Of a DNA stretch of 64,000 nucleotides, positions 36,357 to 44,287 are shown piece by piece. The stretch is taken from the NCBI RefSeq assembly GCF_024499015.1, contig NZ_CP098604.1, positions 3,658,001 to 3,722,000 of the forward strand, read 5' to 3'. Source of the stretch: Xanthomonas hortorum pv. pelargonii. Its GTDB lineage: Bacteria > Pseudomonadota > Gammaproteobacteria > Xanthomonadales > Xanthomonadaceae. The notes under the pieces are model-generated. The model saw nothing but the letters and a program-made list of their open reading frames with translations, had not been told where the DNA came from and made no database searches. The position numbers were made by a program, and so were the translations under genes. The stretch's first letter is position 1. Every line of letters starts with the position of its first letter.

Positions 36357-37532
36357 TCAATGCGTCAGGTCGACGCCCTTGCAATGCGCGTGCGGAAGCT
36401 GCGGATTGCAGCGTGCGACCGCATCGCCGTCGAAGCGCACCACGTAACCGTTGCTGGCTGGCTCGTGTGCGGGGAAGTCGGTGCTGAGCAATTGCGCACC
36501 ACTGGCCAGCATGCTGTTGCGGCGCGTAGTGTCGTTGTGCAGCGCTTCTTTCAGGTCTGCGTCGGTCCGCGTGCGCACCAGATAGCCGGCTTTCACCAGC
36601 TGGTTGATCTTCTCGACGGGGCCATCGTTGAGTTCAGTAAACGCGGCATCGTCTTCGCCCGGCACGGCGTTGGTGAAGCACACGCGTCCGCGCAGCGAGG
36701 GATGCCCGGGCAGGTAACTGGCACCGGCCGCGCGCTGGTCGAGCAGGAACACGACCTTGCCGCGTGCTTCGTGCAAGGATGGCCAGCCATGCGCGAGCAC
36801 AGCGGCGTTGAGCGTAGCTGCCGTGCCACGGACTTGGTCGGGGCTAAGGTACTCGCCGGGCTTAAACACCGAGCGCAGTTCGGCATCCAAGGCATCCAGC
36901 GCCGCGATATCGAACGGCTCCGGCTGCACGGTCGGAAAGCTTAGCTTCACCGCTGCCTGTTTGGTTTCCAGCAGGATGAAGATCGGCACGTGCCCAGGGT
37001 GCTGCTTCGACCACGCGCGCACTTCCTGCAGGCAGGCGATCAAGGGTTGGCAGTTGCTGCGCTGATCCACATCCTGCACATGCATGACCTTGAAGCCCGG
37101 CTTGTCCATCACGCCGGCAGGTGCACTCGCCGGCGCTGGCGGGAGGCCAGCCTTGGCAACTTGCGCGACGATCGCCGGGTGCGCGTAGCGGCCACCGTTC
37201 GCGTCGGCAAACACATCCAGTTCTAGCTGTCTGACGCCATCGTCCAACTGTTGCGTCAGCGCTGGATGGCGATAATCCAGTGCTGCGAACAATTCCGGGC
37301 TCAGTTGTTTCAGCAGTGCCGCTTCGCTGTGGGCGAAGCCGGCGTGGTAGCTGTTGTGGCTACCGATGTACTGCAGATCGGTGAGGCGAGGTGCGGCGTG
37401 TGAAGTGACGCTGGCCATCATCAACACGCCGAAAAATGCAGCATGTCTCGAATTGCTTCGCTTGGCACGCGATGGCTTCGCTTTGCTGTCATCGCCTGGA
37501 TTCAAAGCCGAAAAAGCGTGTAGAAAGCGCAT
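36357..37532 (-). CDS. Secreted Ca2+-dependent phosphoinositide phospholipase C-like protein
   Basis: A 391-residue protein with an N-terminal export signal (HAAFFGVLMMASVTSHAAP) after a basic stretch. The mature part starts RLTDLQYIGSHNSYHAGF, where the first catalytic histidine of PI-PLC X-type folds lies; RQLELDVFAD (metal-binding Glu/Asp), FKVMHVQDVDQRSNC with the second histidine, and FILLETKQ complete the TIM-barrel pattern of the bacterial Ca2+-dependent PLC family. It would hydrolyse phosphatidylinositol-like or other phosphodiester lipids outside the cytoplasm. The start may instead be internal (Met38-39), giving a more compact signal peptide. The receptor gene downstream is the likely operon partner. 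Confidence 0.85.
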   Translation of the reverse strand: MRFLHAFSALNPGDDSKAKPSRAKRSNSRHAAFFGVLMMASVTSHAAPRLTDLQYIGSHNSYHAGFAHSEAALLKQLSPELFAALDYRHPALTQQLDDGVRQLELDVFADANGGRYAHPAIVAQVAKAGLPPAPASAPAGVMDKPGFKVMHVQDVDQRSNCQPLIACLQEVRAWSKQHPGHVPIFILLETKQAAVKLSFPTVQPEPFDIAALDALDAELRSVFKPGEYLSPDQVRGTAATLNAAVLAHGWPSLHEARGKVVFLLDQRAAGASYLPGHPSLRGRVCFTNAVPGEDDAAFTELNDGPVEKINQLVKAGYLVRTRTDADLKEALHNDTTRRNSMLASGAQLLSTDFPAHEPASNGYVVRFDGDAVARCNPQLPHAHCKGVDLTH

Positions 37533-37699
37533 GCACCGATGCCGGAAAGAAGGTGGTCGCCATCATCCCGGCCAAATTTGACGCAACGCTTTCCGCAGTG
37601 TTGCCGTCGTGGGTCACAGCGCGATAAACGCGCCATGACATCGTTTCTGGGCACATCCCGGCAAAGCCGCTCTCAGTGCGATCTGGTCTTGCGCAAGGC

Positions 37700-39631
37700 C
37701 TATGCCAGCAGCCGCGCCTGCACGCGCTCACCGATGCCGCGTGGCGTGTCCAATGCCATGCGTTGCAGGCAGGTAGCGTCGTTCGCATCGCCCGCATTGC
37801 GTGACAGCAGTGCGCGCCACACCGTCGTCAGTTTCGCGCTGTTGCTGGCAGTGGCGCGTTTGAGCCAGGTCAGGGCGCGTAGCACGCGTTGCTCGACCTC
37901 GGTGAAGTCGCTGCCGAGTGGGTAGTCCGGCAGGCTGCCGTCGCGGCGAAACGGCGCCAATGCCTGTTCCAGCGCTTGCGGTGTATTGCGTTGTGCGCGG
38001 GCAGGCAGTGCAGGGTCGCTACGCAGCTTGCGCGATGTCTTTGCTGTGGCAAGCAATGCGTCCTGGAAGCGTGCATCGCAGATGCCCGCCATCGCCAGCA
38101 CGCAGTCCTGATCGGTCTGGTGACGCAGATCGGCGATGCCGTACTCGGTGATGTACAGATCGCGCAGATGGCGCGGGATGGTGGTGTGCCCATAATTCCA
38201 GCGCACATTGCTGGCCGCATGTGCTCCGGCATCGCGGGTGGCCCGCAGCATCAGCGCGCTGCGGGCCTGCGGCAAGGCATGCGCCATCGCCACGAAGTTG
38301 TACTGGCCACCGACACCGGAGACCACGCGCCCATCGTCCAGCCCATCGGACACCGCCGCACCGAGCGCGGTGGCCATCATGCAGGAGTTGAAGAAGCGTG
38401 CCTGATGGCGTTGCAAGCGCTCCAATGTTTCATCGCCGCCGTAGAGCTGGTTGATCTCGCTGATGCGGCGCATGCCGATGGCATCGCGGGTCTCCGCATC
38501 CAGAGTGCGCAGCCATTGGTAGAAGTCCGGCGAACCAAGATAGAACGCGCCATGCAGAAACTCGCCCTCGCGTGCCAGCCGCGCGTGATCGGCTGCATCG
38601 GCACTGCCGTCGGCGATGCGCTGCATCAGCGGCAGATCGTCATGCACCTTGCGCCGGATCACGCCGCTGTCCACCAGCTGCTTGAACCCTTCGTTGAGCA
38701 TTTCGCTGCAGCCGTACAGGCCGATCTCGAACGGTGCCAGACCACCGCTGGTGCGCACCGCAGGATGCTGTTCCAGCTCCGGATCCAGCGCATGCAGCAC
38801 GCGCCGATAGGTGGCGTTCTCGGTGTGTCGTAGCACCAGGGCATGGCTCAGCGCGTCGGCCAACGTGCCGATGCCGATCTGCAAGCTGCCGCCATCGCGC
38901 ACCAGCGTGCTGGCATACAAACCGATCGCGTAGTCGATGGTGTTCACCGGTTGCCGCGGCAAGCCGAACAGGCGCGGCGACGGGCCGGGCAGGTCGATGA
39001 CCAGATCGAAGAACGCCTCGTCCACCGCTGCAGTGCCGCCGATCCACGGCAGTTGCGTATCGATTTCCGCCACCAACAGCGGACGTGGCAGGCCGAGTGC
39101 CTGCACCGCATCGAGCGTGTCCTGGGTGATGTCGTTGTTGCACGACAGCGACAGCCGCGTGCCGCCCGGTTCGCGCGCGACTTTTTGCACGATCAGGTTG
39201 GGCGCGCGTTGCGCCACCGCCGCAGCGGCGTGCGTGTAGTTCAGACTCGTGTAGTCGGCCTGCGCCTGGGTGGAGTGCAGCAGGCCGCCGGACTGCATGT
39301 AGAACTCTTCCACCTGCACATGCGCCGGCAATGCGTCGCGCAGCATGTCGTCGACATACGCCAAGCGCGGAAAGTCGTCACCGAAATGGCGTGCAACAAA
39401 CGGTGCGGCAAAGCGCGCCTCCAGCCCCGCACCTGGCCTGGGCGGATTGAGCGACAACGCCGTGTACAGCGCCAGCGGTCGTGACGGCGTGTCCTTGAGC
39501 TGCGCATACAAGGCGTTCAACAGCCGATGCGGCTTGCCGATGCCCAAGGGCGCACCCACGCGCAATGGGCCTTCGATACGTTGCAGGATCCGCTCCACGG
39601 CAGAGGGCAGGTCAGTGAGATGTTCGGTCAT
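37700..39631 (-). CDS. Acetyl-CoA hydrolase/transferase family protein
   Basis: A 643-residue protein related to 4-hydroxybutyrate/acetyl-CoA:CoA transferases. The N-terminal half contains VGAPLGIGKPHRLLNALY; the central part has DGGSLQIGIGTLADALSHAL (oxyanion region); the C-terminal domain has VVSGVGGQYNFVAMAHALP and YITEYGIADLRHQTDQD, conserved in this family. It is longer than typical (about 430-500), with an N-terminal extension and a C-terminal helical tail of ~100 residues. It may hydrolyse acyl-CoA or transfer CoA between acetate/succinate-like acids. It is transcribed divergently from the BlaI operon; no operon partner. Confidence 0.87.
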   Translation of the reverse strand: MTEHLTDLPSAVERILQRIEGPLRVGAPLGIGKPHRLLNALYAQLKDTPSRPLALYTALSLNPPRPGAGLEARFAAPFVARHFGDDFPRLAYVDDMLRDALPAHVQVEEFYMQSGGLLHSTQAQADYTSLNYTHAAAAVAQRAPNLIVQKVAREPGGTRLSLSCNNDITQDTLDAVQALGLPRPLLVAEIDTQLPWIGGTAAVDEAFFDLVIDLPGPSPRLFGLPRQPVNTIDYAIGLYASTLVRDGGSLQIGIGTLADALSHALVLRHTENATYRRVLHALDPELEQHPAVRTSGGLAPFEIGLYGCSEMLNEGFKQLVDSGVIRRKVHDDLPLMQRIADGSADAADHARLAREGEFLHGAFYLGSPDFYQWLRTLDAETRDAIGMRRISEINQLYGGDETLERLQRHQARFFNSCMMATALGAAVSDGLDDGRVVSGVGGQYNFVAMAHALPQARSALMLRATRDAGAHAASNVRWNYGHTTIPRHLRDLYITEYGIADLRHQTDQDCVLAMAGICDARFQDALLATAKTSRKLRSDPALPARAQRNTPQALEQALAPFRRDGSLPDYPLGSDFTEVEQRVLRALTWLKRATASNSAKLTTVWRALLSRNAGDANDATCLQRMALDTPRGIGERVQARLLA

Positions 39632-39731
39632 CCGTGCAGGGTAGCCGAGCCGATGGCGAGCCGGTTGCTTGAGCAGTTGGCGTTGCGGTTGGTCGCTGCA
39701 ATCGCTGCTCGAAGCCCGAGGAGGAACAGGC

Positions 39732-39760
39732 TTGACAACCCCGGGGTTTACGCATGTAAT
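39732..39760 (+). promoter_or_regulatory. Promoter of the BlaI operon
   Basis: A consensus TTGACA (39732-39737), 17-bp spacer and TGTAAT (39755-39760) precede the blaI-like start. The -10 hexamer lies inside the first palindromic operator. Confidence 0.8.
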
Positions 39761-39782
39761 CAGTAAAAATTACGGATGTAAT
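39748..39782. promoter_or_regulatory. Two phased BlaI/MecI-type operators
   Basis: Two palindromes TTAC-GCAT-GTAA (39748-39759) and ATTAC-GGAT-GTAAT (39769-39782) are 22 bp apart centre to centre, about two helical turns. The first covers the -10 box and the second ends three bases before the ATG of the BlaI-like gene. Shape matches the TACA/TGTA dyads bound by BlaI/MecI repressors. Confidence 0.75.
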
Positions 39783-39785
39783 CGG

Positions 39786-40151
39786 ATGTCGATCAGCGAT
39801 GCGGAAGCGGTGGTGATGCAAGTGCTCTGGGACGGCGCTCCGCGCACGGCAGAAGAGGTGGTCGCAGCGCTGGCACAGACCGATTGGGCCGAGCCGACCA
39901 TCAAGACGCTGCTCAATCGCCTGCTCAACAAGGGCGCCATCGCCGCGCAGAAGGAGGGGCGCAAATATCTCTATACCCCGCTGCTGCAACGCGAGCAGTG
40001 GGTACAGCAACAGAGCGAAGGATTGCTGCAACGGCTCTTCGGTGGGCGGGTGGCGCCATTGGTGGCGCATTTCAGCGAACGCGGAAAGCTCAGCGCGTCC
40101 GACATCGCGGAATTGAAAAAGCTGATCAAGGAGTTGGACGATGAGCCCTGA
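39786..40151 (+). CDS. BlaI/MecI-family transcriptional repressor
   Basis: A 121-residue winged-helix repressor: MSISDAEAVVMQVLWDGAPR with TAEEVVAALAQ, then the recognition helix in EPTIKTLLNRLLNKGAIAAQ and a C-terminal dimerisation helix (ASDIAELKKLIKEL). Length is normal for the family. The start at 39786 matches the conserved MSISDAE; the upstream in-frame region contains the promoter and operators. There is no clear Shine-Dalgarno sequence, since the second operator occupies that place. The stop overlaps the M56 gene by 11 bases, implying coupling. It most likely represses its own operon and is inactivated by the M56 partner. Confidence 0.93.
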   Translation: MSISDAEAVVMQVLWDGAPRTAEEVVAALAQTDWAEPTIKTLLNRLLNKGAIAAQKEGRKYLYTPLLQREQWVQQQSEGLLQRLFGGRVAPLVAHFSERGKLSASDIAELKKLIKELDDEP

Positions 40152-41484
40152 CACATTGGTCCCGCTGCTGCTGCGCCCAACGCTTTACACCGCGGCCGCG
40201 CTATCGATCTGTCTGCTCCTGCGGCGCCCATTGCGCGGCTGGCTTGGTGCAACGGCGGCGTACGCGATCTGGGCATGCGTTCCGCTCGCCTTGCTGGCCG
40301 CCGTGCTGCCAAGCCCGCAATCGGATGTTGCGCTATTGAAGGTGCCGCTGCTTGCTGCGATGCCGGCGCTCTCCAACGCGCATGACGGTGCTACTGCGTG
40401 GACGACGCTGGCATTGGCGGTATGGCTGACTGGCGCCGCGCTCATGGCAGCCATGCTGTGGCGGCGGCAGCATCGTTTCGTGCGCAGCCTTGGGCCTTTG
40501 TACGCGTTGGACAATGCCGTGTGGTCGGCAACGCATGACGCCGGGCTGCCGGCATCATTGGGAATCTGGCGCCCACGTATCGTGGTGCCGTCGGATTTCA
40601 CTACGCGCTATTGCGCTGCCGAACGTGCGTTGGTGCTGGCGCACGAACGGCTGCATCTGCGCCGCGGCGATCTGCATGCCAATCTGCTTGCGGCCCTGAT
40701 GCTCTGCATCGGTTGGTTCAACCCGCTGATGCATCTGGCCTGGCGTGCGTTCCGGCTGGATCAGGAACTGGCCTGCGATGCGGCCGTGCTGGCACAGCAT
40801 CCAGGCAAGCGCCGCAGCTATGCCACGGCAATGCTCAAGACCCAGCTGGGTGCTGGGTGCACACCGCTCGCCTGTCACTGGGCTGCCTCGCATCCGTTGA
40901 CGCAACGCATTGCAGCGCTGCGCAAGCCACTGAAAGATGCCAGGCGTTCGCGCTGGAGCGGTGGGGGTGTGCTGTTGCTCGCGGTAACACTCAGTGCCGC
41001 CGCTTGGGCCCTGCAGCCAGCGCGTATCGCAGCAGCGTCTTACGCCGCGCCTGCAGACAACGATGCGGCGGGTGTCACTCGCATGCGTGAGTCGAACTAT
41101 GCGGATTTCACCACGATGCGACCGCCTAAATATCCTGCACCTGCGTTCGATGGCGGCATCGAGGGCTTTGTCGAACTGCAGATGGAGGTCGACCCAGGCG
41201 GTGTACCGCAGCACATCGCCGTCGTGCGGAGCACGCCAGCTGGTGTCTTCGATCAAGCGGTGCTGGATGCAGCGCGCCAATGGCGACTGAAACCTGCGTA
41301 CGCACAGGGCAAGGCCATTGCATCGAACGTGCGCGTGCCGGTGAAGTTCGAATTGGATGCGCCTGAGCAAACCACCAAGACCGCCAATGCCAGCGCCAGC
41401 GCCGCACGATCGGATGCGCCACCGTCCGAGCGTCTTGCCGGTTGCGCTTGGCCAGGCTGCGCGATGCAGGAGGCGCTGCGATGA
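40141..41484 (+). CDS. BlaR1-like M56 metallopeptidase with C-terminal TonB domain
   Basis: A 447-residue membrane protein. Four hydrophobic segments are predicted (residues about 12-30, 36-58, 88-106 and 275-292). The cytoplasmic M56 domain between the third and fourth has zinc motif HERLH (168-172) and ELACD (209-213), so a BlaI-cleaving peptidase is intact. Instead of the penicillin-binding sensor of true BlaR1, the periplasmic part (about 325-405) is a TonB C-terminal domain (PPKYPAPAFDGGIEGFVELQ; DAARQWRLKPAYAQGK). A Ser/Ala-rich tail follows. It probably senses an envelope signal and relieves repression by the upstream BlaI. The signal is unknown. Confidence 0.88.
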   Translation: MSPDTLVPLLLRPTLYTAAALSICLLLRRPLRGWLGATAAYAIWACVPLALLAAVLPSPQSDVALLKVPLLAAMPALSNAHDGATAWTTLALAVWLTGAALMAAMLWRRQHRFVRSLGPLYALDNAVWSATHDAGLPASLGIWRPRIVVPSDFTTRYCAAERALVLAHERLHLRRGDLHANLLAALMLCIGWFNPLMHLAWRAFRLDQELACDAAVLAQHPGKRRSYATAMLKTQLGAGCTPLACHWAASHPLTQRIAALRKPLKDARRSRWSGGGVLLLAVTLSAAAWALQPARIAAASYAAPADNDAAGVTRMRESNYADFTTMRPPKYPAPAFDGGIEGFVELQMEVDPGGVPQHIAVVRSTPAGVFDQAVLDAARQWRLKPAYAQGKAIASNVRVPVKFELDAPEQTTKTANASASAARSDAPPSERLAGCAWPGCAMQEALR

Positions 41485-42065
41485 GAGGTGCTCCGATCTG
41501 CGCCGCAGTCCTGGCGCTGTCGCTTGGCGCATGCGCAACGCCACGTGTGCAGGAACAGCAGCGCAGCCAGCGCGAAGATTCGGTGGACCAGCGCATGCTG
41601 AGCGCGCAGTCGGGCGGCGACGGCGATTCTTCGATCCAGCCTTATACGCTGGCACCGACACAACGCTTCCGCATGCCGCGCGCGCTACGCAGCGCGGCGC
41701 CGGTGCTGCCGGCCGATTCGCCACGGCAGAGCTTGCCGCCGACCACCGTCTGCGCGCATGTGATCCTGACTGCCGAAGGCGCGGTGCAGCGCGTCGATCC
41801 GATGTCCGATCGCGACGAATGCGCGGCCGGTCTGCTGCAGGGCAATGCCGATCTGGTGCAGGCGGTGCGTACCACGGTGCAGCAATGGCAGTTCGTGCCG
41901 GCCGCGATGTGCACGTTTGCGCCTGGTGTGGCACAACCGGCGGCGCTGGACGACTGCACCGGCGCAACCGGCGAAGAACCGGTGCCGGTGACGCTGTCGT
42001 TCGCATTCACCTTCGAGGTGCGGCAGGGCAAGGTCAGCGTGCGCACCGGCAAGGTTGCACGCTGA
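41481..42065 (+). CDS. Lipoprotein with TonB-C-like fold, third gene of the BlaI operon
   Basis: A 194-residue protein with a lipoprotein signal (CAAVLALSLGAC, lipobox LGAC at about residues 15-18). The rest is periplasmic; TVCAHVILTAEGAVQRVDPM and LVQAVRTTVQQWQFVPAAM resemble the TonB C-terminal pattern seen in the upstream M56 protein, and four or more cysteines (CAHV, DECAAG, MCTF, DDCTG) could form disulfides. ATG overlaps the M56 stop as ATGA, so it is translated with it. It could be a co-sensor or a target of the pathway; no closer relative is recognised. Confidence 0.8.
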   Translation: MRGAPICAAVLALSLGACATPRVQEQQRSQREDSVDQRMLSAQSGGDGDSSIQPYTLAPTQRFRMPRALRSAAPVLPADSPRQSLPPTTVCAHVILTAEGAVQRVDPMSDRDECAAGLLQGNADLVQAVRTTVQQWQFVPAAMCTFAPGVAQPAALDDCTGATGEEPVPVTLSFAFTFEVRQGKVSVRTGKVAR

Positions 42066-42084
42066 CGCAGGCCTTGCGTCAGCG
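42060..42084. terminator. Hairpin between convergent lipoprotein and modC genes
   Basis: A perfect 10-bp stem CGCTGACGCA / TGCGTCAGCG with loop GGCCT includes the lipoprotein stop codon. There is no T-run, so termination is only probable. Confidence 0.5.
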
Positions 42085-42118
42085 GGTGGACGCAACGCAC
42101 CAGCGCTGCCGGCTGCGC

Positions 42119-42733
42119 TTACTCCAGTACATGCACGCTATCGGCAATGCGCTGCACTTCATCGGGATTGTGGCTGACGTACAGCATCGGCAGACGGATC
42201 TCGTCGCGCACGCGTTGCAAGTAGGGAATCAATTCTTCGCGGCGCGCCTGATCCAGCGCCGACAGGGGCTCGTCGAACAACAGAATCGCCGGTTGCGACA
42301 ACAAGGCGCGGCCGATCGCCACGCGTTGCGCTTCGCCACCGGACAGATTGCGCGGCCGGCGTTGCAGTAACGGCGCAATCCCCAGCAATGCCACCACATC
42401 GTCGAAACCGAACGGCGCCGCGCCACGCGCATGCCGGCCGTAACGCAGATTGCGGCGCACATCCAAATGCGGAAACAGCCGCGCATCCTGAAAGACGTAG
42501 CCGATGCTGCGCTTGTGCGTAGGCAGGTCCACGCCTTGCCGGGCGTCGTACAGACACCGCCCATCAATGCGGATATGCCCGGCCTGCGGTTGCACCAGCC
42601 CGGCGATCGCGTTGAGCACCGTGGTCTTGCCTGCACCGGACGGGCCGACCACGGCCACCACGCGCGCAGCGTCCTGAATCCGGATATGCCGTTGGAAGTT
42701 GCCGCGCTGTAGTTGCAGATCGATGTCCAGCAT
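42119..42733 (-). CDS. modC: Molybdate ABC transporter ATP-binding protein ModC (short form)
   Basis: A 204-residue ABC ATPase. Walker A is GPSGAGKT, Q-loop VFQDARLFPHL, signature LSGGEAQRVAIGRAL and Walker B ILLFDEPLSALD; the switch histidine is in VSHNPDEV. It energises molybdate uptake. Canonical ModC is ~350 residues because of a C-terminal MOP/TOBE domain that binds molybdate; that domain is absent here and the protein ends just after the nucleotide-binding domain (DSVHVLE). The start overlaps the modB stop as TGATG, completing a modA-modB-modC operon. Confidence 0.9.
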   Translation of the reverse strand: MLDIDLQLQRGNFQRHIRIQDAARVVAVVGPSGAGKTTVLNAIAGLVQPQAGHIRIDGRCLYDARQGVDLPTHKRSIGYVFQDARLFPHLDVRRNLRYGRHARGAAPFGFDDVVALLGIAPLLQRRPRNLSGGEAQRVAIGRALLSQPAILLFDEPLSALDQARREELIPYLQRVRDEIRLPMLYVSHNPDEVQRIADSVHVLE

Positions 42734-43425
42734 CAGTCGTCCTCACGCGGGTTTGGCCTGCGCACCAGCCATTCGGACAGCAGCAGCGCGGCCAGCGAAA
42801 TCGCCAACGCAACGCCAGCCAACCGCCACACGCCCGATTCCATGCCCGGTACCTGCATCAAGCCGTAGATGGCCGACGACAAGGTCTGGGTTTCGCCAGG
42901 GATGTTGGAGACGAAGGTGATGGTTGCGCCGAACTCGCCCAAGGCCTTGGCGAAGGCCAGCACCGTGCCAGCGACCAGACCGGGCCAGGCCAGCGGCAAG
43001 GTGATGCTGAAGAACACCCGCCACGGACCGGCGCCGAGCGTGGCGGCGGCCGCTTCCAGGCGGCGATCGGTGGCTTCGATGGACAAGCGAATGGCGCGCA
43101 CCATCAACGGAAAGCCCATCACCGCGCATGCCAGCGCCGCGCCGGTCCAACGGAACGCGAACTGGATGCCGAAGTATTCCAGCAGCCAGCTACCGACCGG
43201 CCCCTGCGTGCCCAGCACCACCAGCAGCGCGTAGCCGGTCACCACCGGCGGCATCACCAAGGGCAAGTGCAGCAACGCGTCCAACAGGGCCTTGCCCGGA
43301 AAGCGGCGCCGCGCCAGCAACCAACCGCAGGCAATACCCGGCGGCAGGCTGGCGATGGCGGCAACGATCGCGACCTTGAGACTCAAGCCGATCGCGGTCA
43401 GCTCTTGCGGGGTGAACATCGACAA
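42733..43425 (-). CDS. modB: Molybdate ABC transporter permease ModB
   Basis: A 230-residue inner-membrane permease with about five transmembrane helices. The BPD_transp EAA loop is present (ATLGAGPWRVFFSITLPLAW), as are LPLVMPPVVTGYALLVVLG and KALGEFGATITFVSNIPGET, which are typical of ModB. It partners with ModC (ATPase) and receives molybdate from ModA. The stop overlaps the modC start. The ATG at 43425 lies nine bases downstream of the modA stop codon, so all three genes are co-transcribed. Confidence 0.95.
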   Translation of the reverse strand: MSMFTPQELTAIGLSLKVAIVAAIASLPPGIACGWLLARRRFPGKALLDALLHLPLVMPPVVTGYALLVVLGTQGPVGSWLLEYFGIQFAFRWTGAALACAVMGFPLMVRAIRLSIEATDRRLEAAAATLGAGPWRVFFSITLPLAWPGLVAGTVLAFAKALGEFGATITFVSNIPGETQTLSSAIYGLMQVPGMESGVWRLAGVALAISLAALLLSEWLVRRPNPREDD

Positions 43426-43434
43426 CGGCGCGCC

Positions 43435-44211
43435 TCAATCGGTCAACGAAAAACCGCGGCGGCTAAAGATCGCCTTGGCCGGTTTGCTGCTCAGCCATTG
43501 CACGAACTTGACGGTGTCGGGATTACTGCTGTTCTTCAATGCAGCGACCGGATACACGATCGCATCGTGGCTGTCGTCGGGAAACGTGGCGACCACGCGC
43601 ACCTTGGGGTCGGCGCGTGCGTCAGAGCCGTACACGATGCCCAGCGGCGCCTCGCCACGCGAGACCAGCATCAGCGCCGCGCGCACGCTCTCCGACTCGG
43701 CCAGGCGGTTGCTCAAACCGTCCCACTGGCCAAGCTTGCGCAGCGATGCGGCGGCATATTTGCCGGCCGGCACGCTGGTGGTCTGACCAACCGCCAACCG
43801 GCCGCTGTCGCCGAGCGCCTTGGCAATCGCGCCAGGTTTGCGCGGGTCCACGTGCATCTTGCTGGCAGCCGGGGCGATCAGCACCAGCGTGTTGCCGAGC
43901 AGGTTGTGACGCTGCGCCGGCAGCACCAGGCCGCGCTGCTGCAGATAGTCCATCCATTCCAGATCGGCCGAGAAGAACACGTCTGCCGGTGCGCCTTGCT
44001 CGATCTGGCGTGCCAGTGCGGAGCTGGCGGCATACGACACGCGTACCGGCGTGCCGGTCGCCTTTTCGTAAGCGGCCGCGGCCTCGTCCATGGATTCCTT
44101 CAGGCTTGCCGCGGCAAACACGGTTACCGGCGCGGTCTGCGCAGTGGCCAGGACGGGCAGGGCAAGCATCAGCACGCAGAGCGCGCGCTGCCAAAAACCG
44201 ATCGTGCGCAT
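43435..44211 (-). CDS. modA: Molybdate-binding periplasmic protein ModA
   Basis: A 258-residue periplasmic binding protein. The signal peptide ([17 protein letters not shown]) is followed by the ModA signature [40 protein letters not shown] and the ligand-binding [11 protein letters not shown] region near the C-terminus. It captures molybdate or tungstate for the ModBC transporter. It is first in the operon. No ModE-type palindrome was obvious in the 76 bp upstream, so regulation cannot be stated. Confidence 0.95.
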   Translation of the reverse strand: MRTIGFWQRALCVLMLALPVLATAQTAPVTVFAAASLKESMDEAAAAYEKATGTPVRVSYAASSALARQIEQGAPADVFFSADLEWMDYLQQRGLVLPAQRHNLLGNTLVLIAPAASKMHVDPRKPGAIAKALGDSGRLAVGQTTSVPAGKYAAASLRKLGQWDGLSNRLAESESVRAALMLVSRGEAPLGIVYGSDARADPKVRVVATFPDDSHDAIVYPVAALKNSSNPDTVKFVQWLSSKPAKAIFSRRGFSLTD

Positions 44212-44287
44212 GGGTGAGCTCCAGCAGGGTCAGACACCGATCATAGCGGCTGCACCCCGTGCGCCGCGTGGCGACCGCACTGGAACG

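Noticed and set aside
34384..36447. 687-codon plus-strand open frame opposite the second TonB receptor
   Set aside because: It is the antisense of a clear TonB-dependent receptor; the amino acid composition (Val/Gly/Arg/Ala-rich) is typical of a shadow frame.
37590..37650. Possible Pho box (TGTCAT-like) upstream of the phospholipase C gene
   Set aside because: Only one half-site resembles CTGTCAT; the second repeat is absent, so phosphate control is not supported by sequence.
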